Part shown: piece by piece, positions 48,227 to 60,985 of the stretch | Layout of the letters: every line of letters begins with the position of its first letter | Numbering within the stretch: position 1 is the stretch's first letter | NCBI GenBank assembly: GCA_036874045.1 | Contig: CM072346.1 | Coordinates: forward strand, 14,980,001-15,044,000 | Direction of reading: 5' to 3' | DNA length: 64,000 nucleotides | DNA from: Cymodocea nodosa | Taxonomy: Eukaryota; Streptophyta; Magnoliopsida; Alismatales; Cymodoceaceae | The notes under the pieces: model-generated | Database searches by the model: none | Seen by the model: only the letters and a program-made list of their open reading frames with translations | What the model was told of the DNA's origin: nothing | Program-made: the position numbers and the translations under genes

Positions 48227-51200
48227 ATAACATCCATCCTGAAGTGTGGTTCTTTTCTTCCCCCTTCTCTCTTTCTCTCTCTAGGGTTCTTCCAGTTCTG
48301 TGGTAGGCATGACCATCATGAAAGTGAAGCCCCAAGTGATCACATCTCTCTCTTCTTCTTACCACTTGCATATGTCCACTTGGAGAGAAAGGTGCGATAA
48401 AGGGCGATGTACTTATTCTTCACTTGTAATGTTGTGTTTTTCTGGTATTCCTCCTCAACTTGATTGTTTCATTTAGGGTTTTGTTTCTGTTCTTTCGAAA
48501 ACAATAAATATGTATACTACTAGTGAAATTTGTTATAGAAAAACATCCTAATTTGTTACAATGAACCATATGTCAGAAACTCCATAAAAATTTCCTATAT
48601 TTATGTGAATGGCATCAGTCACTATATGATACATTCTTTTAAGAGTTCAAAAGAGCTCACTACAAGTTATTATTATATATGAAACATGAACTTGAGATGT
48701 CATTGTTTATATCTGATGTGTGCAGTGTGTGTGTTCTTAATTAATTGATCGTATTTTGAAATTTATTTATTATCTTAATTTGCTTTTTACAATGTTCTTT
48801 CCTCAATTATCTCTGTCAAACAATAGAGCCATTTGTCATGTTAACTTGAGGGATCTTTTTGACAAAATTAGCCTTCACAGAGGGTTAAATATTTTACATG
48901 AAAACAGCAGACCATTTCAAGTTAAAGGTAAGTCTTTTATCCAACATGGAGGTATATTGCATGCAATTTATTGTAACTTAGGAGGATAATGGTGCAATGA
49001 AAATTTTTAAGGTAATAATGCAAAAAAATACAACTGGTTGGGAAGTTCATTGCACTTTACCATAAAACCAATATTGGAATCTTTAGTCATATGGATTGTA
49101 AGGGCACGTTGTTGGCACCCAAACATGTGGTTTGTAGGGTCGTTCAAAGCCTAGAAATGGAACTTTGAATCTTTACTCATTTACTTGTCTCCATGTTTAT
49201 GGACTTGTCTTTTGATAGATTAGCTGATTCTTATGCTCGTCTATCTTCATGCCACGTGCTTTTTTCACTCGGTTAGCCCTCCTAGAGCTATTACAACTGA
49301 TATTAGCAAGTCTTGGATGAAAAATGTAAATCAATCTTTAAATCTTCACTCATCCACTCCTCTTAGAACTACCACAGTGTCTATATCTTACCTGTGTGAG
49401 TATGGCAAATAACTTGTACATGATCGTAACAAGTTGGGGGGGTTCTTTTTGTTTGATCTCTTGGCAAAACAAGATGGAGTAGCATTTCCTACCTCAACTC
49501 CATTTGTATTTTCACCATTCAAAGCACAAGCGATCATTTCCATTATTCATTCCATAGTTGTCTCCTCACATGATGGCAGCAACTTTCAAAAGCCCATGTA
49601 GGTCAATTTGGAATCCAACAAGGCACTACTTGCTCCCTTTGTATTCCCTATCTTTCTTGTCATCTGCCTCCCTCAGTGGTCCATCACTGTCATGTGTATG
49701 TAGAATAGCAGCCTTGTACATGTATTAAAATAGTTGGGTGTGGTAGAATACCATGTTAAAATATTTTGAAGTCTGATTTTCCTCACAAGTTGTACAAGGT
49801 GGTCCTATCATGAAAGTATTTCGAATACCATGTTAAAATATTTTGATCAAGGCTTCATTTCAAGATGTATCGTAGGTGACAAAAGAACTCAAATTAATGA
49901 AGCCAAATAAGGTGCATTATGGTTATGATAAGTTGCATGAATAAATAAGGATTATGCTTATAAATGCTATAGAGACAAAACTTATCTTTATCTTTACCTT
50001 TCAAATTTAGCAGATAAAAGATTAAGTATAAGTAGATAACAAATAAAAGATCAAAATGTTAACCAGGGTGAATATTAATGTACAAACTCATCTTATTTGT
50101 AGAACTAATGAAGACCAAGCATACCCAAACACTTTGCATACTTGGTCAGAAGTTAATTTAGATTGAAAAGCTGGTGATTGAGAATGAAAAGCTCTCTGGC
50201 TGCCTTTCTGGAATCTTGGAATCTCTTGTGTACACACATCTATATATCTTATTTGAGTACTGTGCACAAAAGAAAAGTAGTATTCTTTGTTCTCCTTGCC
50301 CAAGCTAGCACAGAAGTGAGGCCCCTCTTCAAGTCTCAAGCAAGGTCATGTGGTTGTGTTGGGGAATACCCATCTCTTACTGATCTCAAACTTTATTTTC
50401 TCTTTGGATATATGAGGACAAGTAGAAAAAAGCAGGGAGGAATATTGACTAGCTAATATTCTTATGGATTGCCAATCTATTTGAAAGTGACCATCATCAA
50501 CATAAGTGATATGTGTTCATATAGGGAAAAGCTCTGGTTTTTGGAATAATTGGTCGAATGAGTGAAAATTAAGCATGTGAATTAATAGCAATCTTCTTAA
50601 TAAAATTAATTGTGTCTGTGTGTATGTGTGAAACATTTATGTATCATATTCAATATGTCTTATTCTAATAAAAACATAAATAGATTGTATAAATACATGC
50701 AATGGGATGACTTGATGTTAACTAATTCCTTTATTCCTCACTCCTCTTGCGTAACTACAATATATAGGAATTGTTCTTGCAAGTGTAGTTCCATTTTTAC
50801 ACAATCTAAGGGCATATTTAATTTGATTTCTATATATGCTTGTTCCGACAGTTATTATTGTGAATATATCCAAAGAAGCGATAGATATCAAAGCTTGAAA
50901 TTCCATGAGAGATCAGTCATATGTAGTTGGTAACGATTATGTATATCTAGTGTTTATGAAAATAAGTTGGTGTTTTTTAAAAAGAAAAACTACACAACTC
51001 TTTTTTTTTTTAGCACGTTTAGTTTAAAATAGAGTATTTTTTAAATTGGTGTATAGAGATAAATTGACATACGAATAATACATTTAGTAATGATATTGAA
51101 AAATACTAATGTATTTCTATATATTGGATGAAATAATCATTACCGAACAATCTCAGGGGATGGTGTAAAATCCTTTTGGCATTATAAGTCCATCCACTTC

Positions 51201-51925
51201 AATAAATAGCAAATTAATAACCATTCTTTGGAATATTGTAAAAGACAATTGTGTGTGTTGTGTGATGTAACACTTGCATATCTTAATTCAATGAATGGTA
51301 ATCACGCATGACAAATCCATTCTAGTGAATCAAACAATTTATTGTCAAGCGCGCAAGAGAAATAAGATTACTGACATGTTTGTGTGACCACCATTTGGTA
51401 TCTATTCATCATCACAACTTTGTGTTGTTGTGTTTGCAGCGGAGAAAAGCATTCAACTTTATATCATAATAAAAGCATTTAGATTGATGCATTTCACTCC
51501 ATTATAGCTTGTGCCAAAGATAAATATCATTTTGTCAACCTTCTTCCAATATCCACATGACATCTCCTTCTTTCAATTCACTCTAATCATATATGTCTAT
51601 GTAAGGAGTTATTATTGAGTCGAATACAGTGTTTTTGAATGACCAACTATACCTGGTAACATGTCACACTTCAATAAGAACCAAAAAGAAAAAGATAAGA
51701 TAAAATGAAATCAAGGCCTAGACCCTACAGATCATGCATGAATAAAACTTGGCATGAGAAAAAGAAAAGGCAAATGCAAGTTGAAGATCAATGGACGAAT
51801 TAAGATCATGAAAAAAGAAATCATTAGAAGTAGAAGAGGAAGAAGTATTGAGGGAGGAGGAGGAGAAGAATAAGTATCGAAGAAGGAGGAGGAAGAGGAG
51901 GCGAAGAAGAAGAAGCAATGCATGT
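48227..51925. other. Intergenic DNA between PYL and TBL genes
   Basis: The PYL 3' UTR lies at the left end, with a pyrimidine-rich stretch at 48,250-48,290. Bases 48,750-49,700 are low-complexity unique-looking DNA with no protein family recognised. Just before 51,926 a purine-rich GAAGAAGAGG tract (51,830-51,915) is the 3' UTR of the minus-strand TBL gene or its flank. No gene is supported. Confidence 0.4.
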
Positions 51926-53136
51926 CTAAGGAAAGAAGAGTTTGGTGTACAAGAGCTGGTTCCAGGTATCTTGGAGTCCGGGCAAGCACCAGTGGATGCA
52001 GTCGGCGTAGCTCCGGGGATTGGCCATCTGCTCCGGCGTCAAGGGATTCCATTGCTTCTTGTACACGGACGTGTGGGCGTCCTTACGGTACTCCGACAGC
52101 TGCGTGATGTTGACGACGACGATGGGAACCTTCGACCGCCGAAGCTCCTCCCCCAGTGCCCGCATAATGGTCTTGTTGGAGAAGCTGCCCCAGTACTTGG
52201 GGTCCTCGATCGGCAACGTCTCGTTGTAGCAGTTCCCGCCTGGTTCGCCCCCCCACTCCTTGCTCCTGATCAACCCACCCACCCATATGATCATCTGCTG
52301 ATTAGAGCTTGGATTAGAGGTGGAAGATGGCATGTGGGTATCTCACTCACTTTTCATGGGCAGGGGACATGGTCATGAAGAAAACCCTGGTCTTCTGCGG
52401 ATCCATGTTCTCCTCCACCCACCTCACCATGCTCTTCATCGTCGCCCTGTAAGCTTCCTCTGTTTGCTTCTCCTTGGTAGCTATGCCACTTGACAACGGC
52501 CCTTCTCTGTTCAACCACCGTGGTTACCATAATTCGAATCCGACCCTACAGAGAAACAGAGAGAGGGAGGGAAGAAGATCGATCGATCGATCAAGAGCTC
52601 TTACATGGTATTCATCATCCTACCGGTCATCCACCAGACGTAGGTGTTAAAGACGACGACATCAGCACCTCTCCAATGTCTCGAGTGCTTCTCCAGGGAC
52701 CCGACTCTCACAACCCTGTCCTTCACCCTATGGACGATGGCGTTGTCGGAGTTGGATTCGGCGAGGAACGGCGCCCAGTAGAACTCCACCGTCGCGTTGT
52801 ACTCCTGCAAGACCGGTTTTCGTCGGCGGCGACGGTGGTCGACGTGAGTGGAAGCCAACCGAGAATGGTTGTGGTGTGTTTTGTTTGGTTCCGTACCTTT
52901 GCCCTGAAGACGGTGAGGGACCCGAAGGTCTCCATGGACTTGTCGCCGTCGGCGATGGCTCGGTGCAGGAGGCACACCATCGATACGAACTGCCCTCGGT
53001 TCAAGGAGTCGCCGACGAACAGCAGCCGCTTCCCTCGCAAGTTCTCCAGCATCAGAGTCGCGTTGAAGCTCAAGGAATCAAACCAAGCATGAGATTAGAC
53101 AAGCAGAGCAGTCAAGGGCTGGAAGGTCCTGTTCAC

Positions 53137-53167
<31 letters not shown>

Positions 53168-53666
53168 CCTTGGAAGAGAACAGCCATGGGGCTGCCATCT
53201 CCAATTCTGGTACGTCTTGTCCGGCCGGCCTTGCCTCTGACAAGTAAGCTGTGGGTGAATGTACGGGCATTCCGGCTCGGCGTAGTGCGGCCTTGACGCC
53301 TCGTCGTACACCCATTTCCCCGTAAAGATGTTGCAGCCCTTCGGCGTCTCTCCGACGGCAAACGCCAATTTCGTGTCGTTCTTCCATAAGAACAGATCGA
53401 ACCGTTAGCAAGAAGACGTCGCCGGCGAAGCCACAGGGACCGACGATGGACGAAGAATCGAAATTGTAGTTAAGGTCGTGGTGGATTGCTCTTACCTTCT
53501 CCTCTTGTCCATGCTGTTGGAAGAGAGGTTGGGTTAGGATGCTGGAGAAGTCCTCACCATAGAGAACTGCGACAAGCAGGAGGAAGAAGAGCATGGGTAT
53601 GGAACACGAGTAGTGGCATTGGTGTGATCGTATGCTTCTGTGAGCAGACGAAGATGGCTGCTTCAT
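51926..53666 (-). CDS. TBL: TBL (trichome birefringence-like) polysaccharide O-acetyltransferase, six exons
   Basis: Golgi type II membrane enzyme that transfers acetyl groups to cell-wall polysaccharides. The C-terminal phrases are closest to the xylan-acetylating TBL29/TBL3 group (family knowledge, subgroup inferred). Minus-strand exons 53666-53496, 53380-53169, 53068-52897, 52804-52605, 52506-52351 and 52265-51926 join in frame to 416 residues. Residues 19-36 ([14 protein letters not shown]) form the signal anchor. The PMR5N part begins at [13 protein letters not shown] (about 72-84). The catalytic GDS Ser is at 149 in [10 protein letters not shown], and the DxxH motif is D392-H395 in [25 protein letters not shown] is a typical family phrase. 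Introns are short with GT-AG ends. A TA microsatellite (53,143-53,162) sits at the 5' end of intron 2. Confidence 0.93.
53143..53162 (+). repeat. (TA)n microsatellite in TBL intron 2
   Basis: About ten TA units directly downstream of the TBL exon 2 donor on the minus strand; a length-variable intron element. Confidence 0.9.
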
Positions 53667-54265
53667 CTGAAATGGCAGCTTAACTGAGATCTCTGTCAGA
53701 AATGGATCTCTGATACCATGGCAGTGGCTAGAGTTAACTATTTATGCCAACTTAGTAGTGATGATTGGGGGCTTAAGGTGGGAATAGTGTGTTCATGCTA
53801 CCTGATTTGAATGCTTGTGATGTTTATTTATTCTTCATTTCAGATGCAAAACAGGTGAAGTGCTATTTTAATGGTAAATTCGAGTACATCATGGTGGCCT
53901 AATGATTAGTGTACTTCAATTGTTGTTTGGTAGTAGCAATCTTGGCAAGGCAATGTGAGTTTGTCTGAAAAATATACCGAACCCCACCCCTCTCCCTGAT
54001 GCTCCCACCTTTTATTTGATTTTTGTAAATAGTAGGAGATAAAATTGATTGAAACTTTTAATAGTGGCAAGCAAATAATGATAACCTCCCTTGTCTACGA
54101 TCACAATGTGACTGATGACAACCAGCAGAAGAAAGCCGGGAGTGGTTTTTCATACCAAACATGAGAAGGAAGATGAAACATTACTGCATGTGGTGGGAGG
54201 TGGGGGTGATGTTTCTTTAGTTCTAAGGAAAGATAAAAGAAAGGAAGACAGAAAGGTTTGGTTGG

Positions 54266-54296
<31 letters not shown>

Positions 54297-54399
54297 GTAG
54301 TTTCAGAGTGGTTGAAGAAGGACGTACAGTTTTTCCTTCAAAATGTTGACCGGTGTGCAGGATGTGTAGACTGAAACAGGTACATGAATCCTAACTTGT
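53667..54399. promoter_or_regulatory. TBL upstream region
   Basis: Promoter and 5' leader of the minus-strand TBL gene. A (GT)n microsatellite lies at 54,272-54,296. No ORF of known family was found. Confidence 0.4.
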
Positions 54400-56287
54400 G
54401 GATTATTTTCTTTTATATTAAGTTCGGTAATTCAATTATAAGTGTAAGCCTGAGAACTTGAAATTATGTCAATAATATCGTAAAAGTCTTTTTTATCATC
54501 ATTAAGATACACCTTCCAAGTCTCACAAGCGACCATTGCTAGATATGTTGTAATGTAAAAGTATTGTTTACGGTAAGAGGTTGGTTGGAATGGATGGATT
54601 TATAAATGTTACGTGTTTTTACCTTACTCTATTTAATGTAGGTGAATGTTTGGATTTTTTATTGTTGATTCTTTGCTTACCTGTGTATGTGAAGTATTTG
54701 ATATATCATAAATTTAAAGAAAAAAAAAAGGGGGGGGGTAAAGATAGAAGTATGTGGGTATAGTTGGCCAGAATAATCATGTCTTATTTCCAAGAAAATT
54801 TATAATCATAAACCGCAATTTATTGTTTGGATTGCACCAACATTGTGACTAAACAATAGAGATAAGATCAATTGGAAATGCGTGCAAGGTTGGTGTCATC
54901 CTCTGTAATTCCTCCATTTAACTCGCAAAATGACATCACATATCTACACATTACAATTGATAGATTACTTACAATGACAAGATTTTATTGTAGTTGGAAT
55001 CAAAGTATGCTTTCCTGATGTTATTCTTTAGGCAGGATTGTGGACAATTGCTTTTATCCGTAAAATCTAAGATTTTAATCAATTGTAAAACAATAAATTC
55101 TAGATAAAATCGAATTAATTTTACACAGTTTGTTGTTTCGTAATTCAATTTTTTTTAAAAATATAAAAACTGATGAAATATGATTTTAATTAATTTTAAT
55201 GCAGTTCTGAAAAGGCAGATGGGTGAAGCCATGTTGCCTTTGAGAAGATGGTTGATGGTGGCACATGCTGTACACCATATCCCTGCTTCTTTAAGTTGAT
55301 GTTTCCCACTCCACCGCACAAGTCATTGCAGGCGGTACTGAGCCATGATTGTTGGATGGGACTTTTAGAGTAAAAACAAAGTAATCACTGTTATGATTGT
55401 CTCGTACTCTATGATTGGTTCGTCTGATGCAGTAATTATTCTTTCAAACCCAAATATAGATAGTACTTCATATTCAAAGCAAAGAATAATACAAATATCA
55501 TATATATATATATATATGATGGGATTTTAGGAATGGCATGATTTTGACAATATTATCCCTTAAAATACTAGAGATGATTTAGATGCAAGAAAATTCTATT
55601 TTAAAATGAAAGAAAATCAAAACTTGAGCTTATTATGTTATGCGTGTAAAAGGATAACTCAATTTCGCAACGAGACTTTGACAACGCATCCATAAGATTC
55701 CGAACCCTACGTACAAATAAAAAATTAAAATGCAAAACATATAGCTTGTTATTTATTTGATGTTGAATCTATAACAAATTATAAAAAAAAAGGCATGTTC
55801 ACTTTTAACAAGGGATAAACCATCATAAAGGATTGAACTACCACTAGCAAATTCCAAGTTCAACTCACTATCGTCAATTCAAAGGATTGATCTACCGGCG
55901 ACGGCCATGGATGTTCAATAATGCAGGGTCAACATTCGCAAAAAACCACAACGCCATTACCAGGATTCATCTTGGAACATGCACACGTGAACAGCACTTC
56001 AATGGCATATTGTCATTTTTTTACAGAAAGCTGTAAGGTTAACTAGATATGGAAATTCCTGTCTTAAACGGTGCTTACGGAAATTGCAGATATAGATGGT
56101 CATCGAACATGTGAACTAACATCTCAACATCGTCGAGAACGAGCAATAAATCACTTGCTAAAAAATAACGGAACAGAGTGTAGTTGACGATGAAAGAAAC
56201 GACCCAGTTCAAATGCAAATGACGTCAAACAAAATTTTAAACAAAAGCCTGAACAATTTACCAAGCTTGGTCTACAAATATTCAGCT

Positions 56288-59020
56288 TTATGCATCGCTT
56301 ACGGGGTATTCGAAGGTGACATCCTTCCCAGAAAGCTTGCGGTACACTCCCGAGAAAGACTCCAGCTTGTATTCAGTGTTGTTTCTCTCTTTGGGGTCGA
56401 GGAAAACCTGTCACAAAAACGTAATGATGCCATGTCAGAACCATGAAAATATAATCAAAGAATTTTTTTTCTTCGGAAAATTGTAAACAAAAGATGATAC
56501 GAGCAGAATGACACACGTTTACCCAGGAGAATGTAACCTTTATATGCACCTCTAAACCATATTATTTACCCAAAAGAACGAAATACTTTTTCACTAACAA
56601 ATTGAAAAGTAATGGATATGGATCTAAACATGGGAGATAGATCCCTCAAAATGAGGCCCATTCATAAAATGGGTCGATCCTCTGAGAGCATTCAACCGAT
56701 GGGAGAAATCATGTCACATACATCTAGGAACGGTATTAGCTTCGATTCATCCATATTATACCTCAAATCTGCAACAAAACTGGTGTGATTGCTATTTTAT
56801 GTTTTGAGGGATTTCTAGTATTGGATGGACTTTAATAAATTTGCATCGCTTGGAAAAAATATATCTCGCAAAAAATAATGTTTATCGTACTTCCATAATC
56901 TTCAAAACTGGAAATCCATATCCATTACTCGGAACGATCTAAAGCTTCAAAAAATGAAAGCTACGAAAAGTGAAAACAGAATAATGCAGGAATTATCGTT
57001 TAAAATCTCGAAGTAGCTTTAAAAGGGACCAAAAGAATGTAAGTTGCTTAAGCACTTTGACCAACGATCGTATTTTTTATAAACAAAAAACTGAGAAACA
57101 AACGTTTTCAATTCTCCGTTTAAAGGGGGAAAGGAGCATAAAGAAATACACGGTTAACCCAATAACTAATGAAAATGATATTAGGACAACACATTTTGAC
57201 GTAGTGTCATTTTTCTATCATTATTTAGATGCTTCATATCTTGATATTCTAATCATTTTTCAAAAATATTTAGTTATGTCTTTCAATTTGGTGGCTTATG
57301 ATTGAGTGATACTGTGACAATTACACATGTTCAAGCATATTCCTTTAAACTATAACACATATGATTAATTTAAATTTTATTTTACCAAAACAGTATGATA
57401 ATTATGATGTTTAAGAACATATAAATGATTTTTTTTGAAGGTGAGAACACGTAAAATTATTTATATCTACTTATTTACCATTTAAATGTAAGTTAAAAAA
57501 TATTTTAATCTTGACTCTGTAAAATTTTTAAGAAAAATGATAAATAACAAAATGTATTATATCTTCGATGGCCTTTTTCATGTTCACAAGGTGAAAGCAT
57601 CAAACAAATACATTTTCCTAAATAAATGATTACATAGCTAGATGTGGACTGCTCTAACACACCATTATAGTTAAAAATTCAGAATGTAGTATCCAATGAC
57701 AAAAAGTACATTGTAGTATATATTAACTTTTGTACTTTCATAATATGGGTGTGCCATTATAAAAGCAATCTATCAAAGCTAAAGCTGACTGTTCTAACAA
57801 TATAAGGCTCTAATGAAGATTGCAAGGAATAATGGATCTGTAATAATAAAAGCATAAAATTAAATGACTACTCATATGTAGGTCAGAGCAACGAATAATA
57901 TAGTTTTTTTAATGAAAAGAGAAAAAACCGTTTCTGAGATGCTTGTGGGAATCAATCTCCCAAGACAAAAAGACTAATTCCAGCACATGACCAACTGATT
58001 GCAGAGAACAAGCACAACAATTAAAGTGGCGATAAAAACGAAATTTCAATAATTTCGTAGGGGAACTTATAGTTAATAACTCGTGAAACGTAAGAAACTT
58101 GACGTATCCATGAGAACTTGATAATCGTGATCATAGGCCGATACGGGGTGCAGATTAATGCACAACGTCATTTTATCTGATTGGTTAAACTACCATGTCG
58201 ACAAAGATTAACATTGGTATTTCCAATACATTAAGAAAATGCAAATGCTATTATAATGCAAGTGATAAGTTGTGTTTAGTGTTCCGCACCTTCATTATCT
58301 TGGATCCATCAAGACGGTATCGCACACGCTTGCCTACAATTTCAGCAGGGTAGACAATATCCTCAAGGATCGCCTCATGAACTGCAGTCAGTGTACGGGT
58401 GCGAGGGCGGACAACAGCAGATCCCTTCTTCGGTGGCCTCAGTATCCTCCTCGATGCAATTATGATCACATCCTGCAACCCAAAAGGAAAAAATTAGCAG
58501 CAACAAAAAACAACTCAAAGATTTGGGGCAGACATGAACAACACGACACAAAGCAGTTTAGCTTATATGCCTTTCCGCTGAACTTTTTTTCAAGCTCCCG
58601 GACAAGCCTGACATGGATCTTCCTGAAGGACTTTCTCAACCTAAACGGAACGTGAATGACAACAGCCTTCTTGTCTGCAGCGATATCATACTGACTGCAA
58701 TAATAAGACCAGAAATATAAATTGGAAAAGCTAGCAACTTTCCACCACAAGTACGAACTAGAGCACAACCTAGTTTCCAAACTCACACTGCAGAATTGAT
58801 GAACAAATCCTTGAGGTCGCTCTTCAACTCGTTGTTGGAAGTGGTCTCTAGATCGAAAAATGCCTATCCCCGACCAAACAAAATGTTGTCAGCAATGGCA
58901 GAAGCACGGGTATTGGATGAGGGCAACGCCGAGAGCAAGGCCTACCTGGGCGACGGAGTCCTCGAACTCGGTGGGCTCCAAGCCCTTATCCTTCTGGATC
59001 TTCCTCCGGGCTGTGAACAT
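56288..59020 (-). CDS. RPS7: 40S ribosomal protein eS7 (RPS7), copy 1, five coding exons
   Basis: Small-subunit ribosomal protein that sits on the 40S platform and is needed for 18S rRNA maturation (family knowledge). Minus-strand coding exons 59020-58946, 58863-58787, 58694-58571, 58472-58290 and 56407-56288 join to 192 residues, the plant eS7 length. The protein runs from [13 protein letters not shown] through [39 protein letters not shown] and [18 protein letters not shown] to a C-terminus ending [12 protein letters not shown]. Introns 1, 2 and 4 are GT-AG; intron 3 uses a GC donor (AAG|GCATAT). Intron 4 is about 1.9 kb. A 5' UTR intron is likely (59108-59027). It differs from copy 2 at a few residues in the last exon (V/I, S/A, T/I, S/T). 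It appears intact. Confidence 0.95.
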
Positions 59021-59224
59021 CCTGACCTGCGATGCACAAGCCACATTCAGTTGGTTGGGAAGAAATAGAAAACAAGCTAGTTTGGGAGGGCGAGGAAGGA
59101 GATCAGACCTCGTCGCCGTCGCGGCGGCGGCCGCCGCTGCAGATGGAGTGGATGGAATTCTGGGACCGAACGAGAGTGAGCGTGAAGGCAAAGGGCACCG
59201 TTCTCGCCGACGCTTATTTGAGGT

Positions 59225-59237
59225 TTCTAGGGTTTTT
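59225..59237 (-). promoter_or_regulatory. Telo-box upstream of RPS7 copy 1
   Basis: On the minus strand AAACCCTAG (59235-59227) lies about 210 bases from the ATG and roughly 120 bases above the likely 5' UTR intron. Telo-boxes (AAACCCTA) are frequent near the transcription start of plant ribosomal-protein genes. The same element is kept at the matching place in copy 2. Inference from motif and position. Confidence 0.6.
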
Positions 59238-60171
59238 GTGCGGCAATGCTGGGAGGATCCAACGGCTGGAAACGGAGAAGTGCATCCAGCCGTTGGTTTA
59301 ATGTGTTGATTTTTATTGTAATAAACAAGCAAAAATTTACTATTTCAAAAAAATGTGGACTAATTTTTTAATATTTAGTTAAGTAATTCAATTATAAGTG
59401 AAAGTCCGAGAAATGTGATTGAATGTAACTTGAAATTGTGCCAATGATCTCGTACAAGTTCTTTATTATCATTAAGATATACTATGTAATATAAAAGTAT
59501 TATTTACAATAATAGGTTGGCTGGAATGGAAGTGTTTTTATCCTACTCTATTTAATGTGGGTGAATGTTTGGATTTTTTAACGTGATTCTTTGCTTACCT
59601 GTGTATGTGAGGTATTTGATATATCATAAATTTGGACAGGATAATCATGTCTTGTTCCCAAGAAAATTTCTAACCCTAAACTGAAATTGATTGTTTTGAC
59701 TGCACCGACATTGTGTCTAAGCGATAAAGTTAAAATCAATGTGAAACGTGCGCGCAAGGTTGATGATCGTCTATAATTCATCCATTTAACTCGCAAAATA
59801 ACATCACATATCTACACATTATCATTGTTATATTCCTTATAATGAAGTCATTTTATTTTAATTAGAATCAAAGAACGCTATCATGACGTCATTCTTAGAT
59901 GTTTTTAGGTAGGATTGAGGACAATTTCTTTCATGCATAAAATCTTAATTAATCAAGTGTAACGAAATAAATTCTAGATAAAGTCGAATTAATTTCAAAT
60001 AGAACACGTAGAACAAAATTTTTAAAAATATAAAATTGTTGCACTGGTATGAATGTCTTGTACTCCATAATTGGTTCATCTGATGTTTTAATTATTTCGT
60101 ATCCAAATACAGAGGATTTCTGAAAGCAAAGAATATTATAGCTATCAAATACATACATATATATACACATG

Positions 60172-60174
<3 letters not shown>

Positions 60175-60217
<43 letters not shown>
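60175..60217 (+). repeat. (CA)n microsatellite
   Basis: About 21 AC units flanked by imperfect CATACA units. The matching place in unit A (about 55,500) has a (TA)n run instead. Confidence 0.95.
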
Positions 60218-60221
<4 letters not shown>

Positions 60222-60985
60222 TACAGACAAACACACACATATATATATGTGACAGGACTTTAGGAAGGCCCTAATTTTGTCAGAAATTTTACTTGAAGTA
60301 CTAGAGATGATTTAGAAGCAAGTACAATCTATTATAAAATGAAAGAAAATCAAAAAACTTCTCTTGTATTCATATTACGCTTATAAATGTAAAGGATAAC
60401 TCAATTATGCAAAGAGACTTTGACAAAATGCATCCTTAAGAATCCGGACTCTACGTATAAATAAAAATTAAAATGCAAAACACATAGCAAGTTATTAATT
60501 TGATATTAAATCAGTAACTAATTATAAACAACAAAAAGAAAGGCATGTTCGCTTTGCCAGCGATGGCCATGGATGTTCAATAATGTATGGTCAACTTTCT
60601 AAAGAAACCACATCGCCATTACCAGGATCATCTAGGAACATGCACACATGAACACTAACCGAAGACAAGCATTACCAGGAGTAGACACTTCAACAGCACC
60701 TTCTCTCTTTTTTATAGATAGCTGTAAGGCTAACTAGATATGGAAATTCTTGTCTGAAACGGTGCACATGGATATTACAGAAACAAGGTTTCAATGGTTG
60801 TCGAATATGCGAACCGATATCTCAACACCGTCGGGAACCAACAATAAAACACTTGCTAAAAAATAACAGAACAAAGTGAAGTTGACAATGAAAGAAACGA
60901 CTCAGTTCATATGCAAATGACGTCTAACAAAATTTTAAACAAAAACCTGAACCATTTATCAAACTTGGTCAACAAATATTCAGCT

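Larger units (their letters stand above)
54400..59349 (+). repeat. Tandem duplication unit A (RPS7 copy 1)
   Basis: First of two adjacent direct repeats. Similarity with unit B begins at TGGATTATTTT (about 54,400) versus TGGACTAATTT (about 59,352) and runs through the whole RPS7 gene to about 59,345 versus 63,945. Unit A carries sequence missing from B, for example about 55,200-55,380 and an A/G-run at 54,721-54,738. Boundaries were judged by eye. Confidence 0.85.

Noticed and set aside
58571-58571. GC donor in RPS7 intron 3 as a sequencing error
   Set aside because: The same GC is present in both tandem copies at equivalent positions, so an independent error is unlikely, although collapsed assembly could copy it.
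60175-60217. Regular dinucleotide repeat as a possible CRISPR array
   Set aside because: It is a plain CA microsatellite in eukaryotic DNA, with no repeat-spacer structure. No CRISPR was found anywhere in the window.
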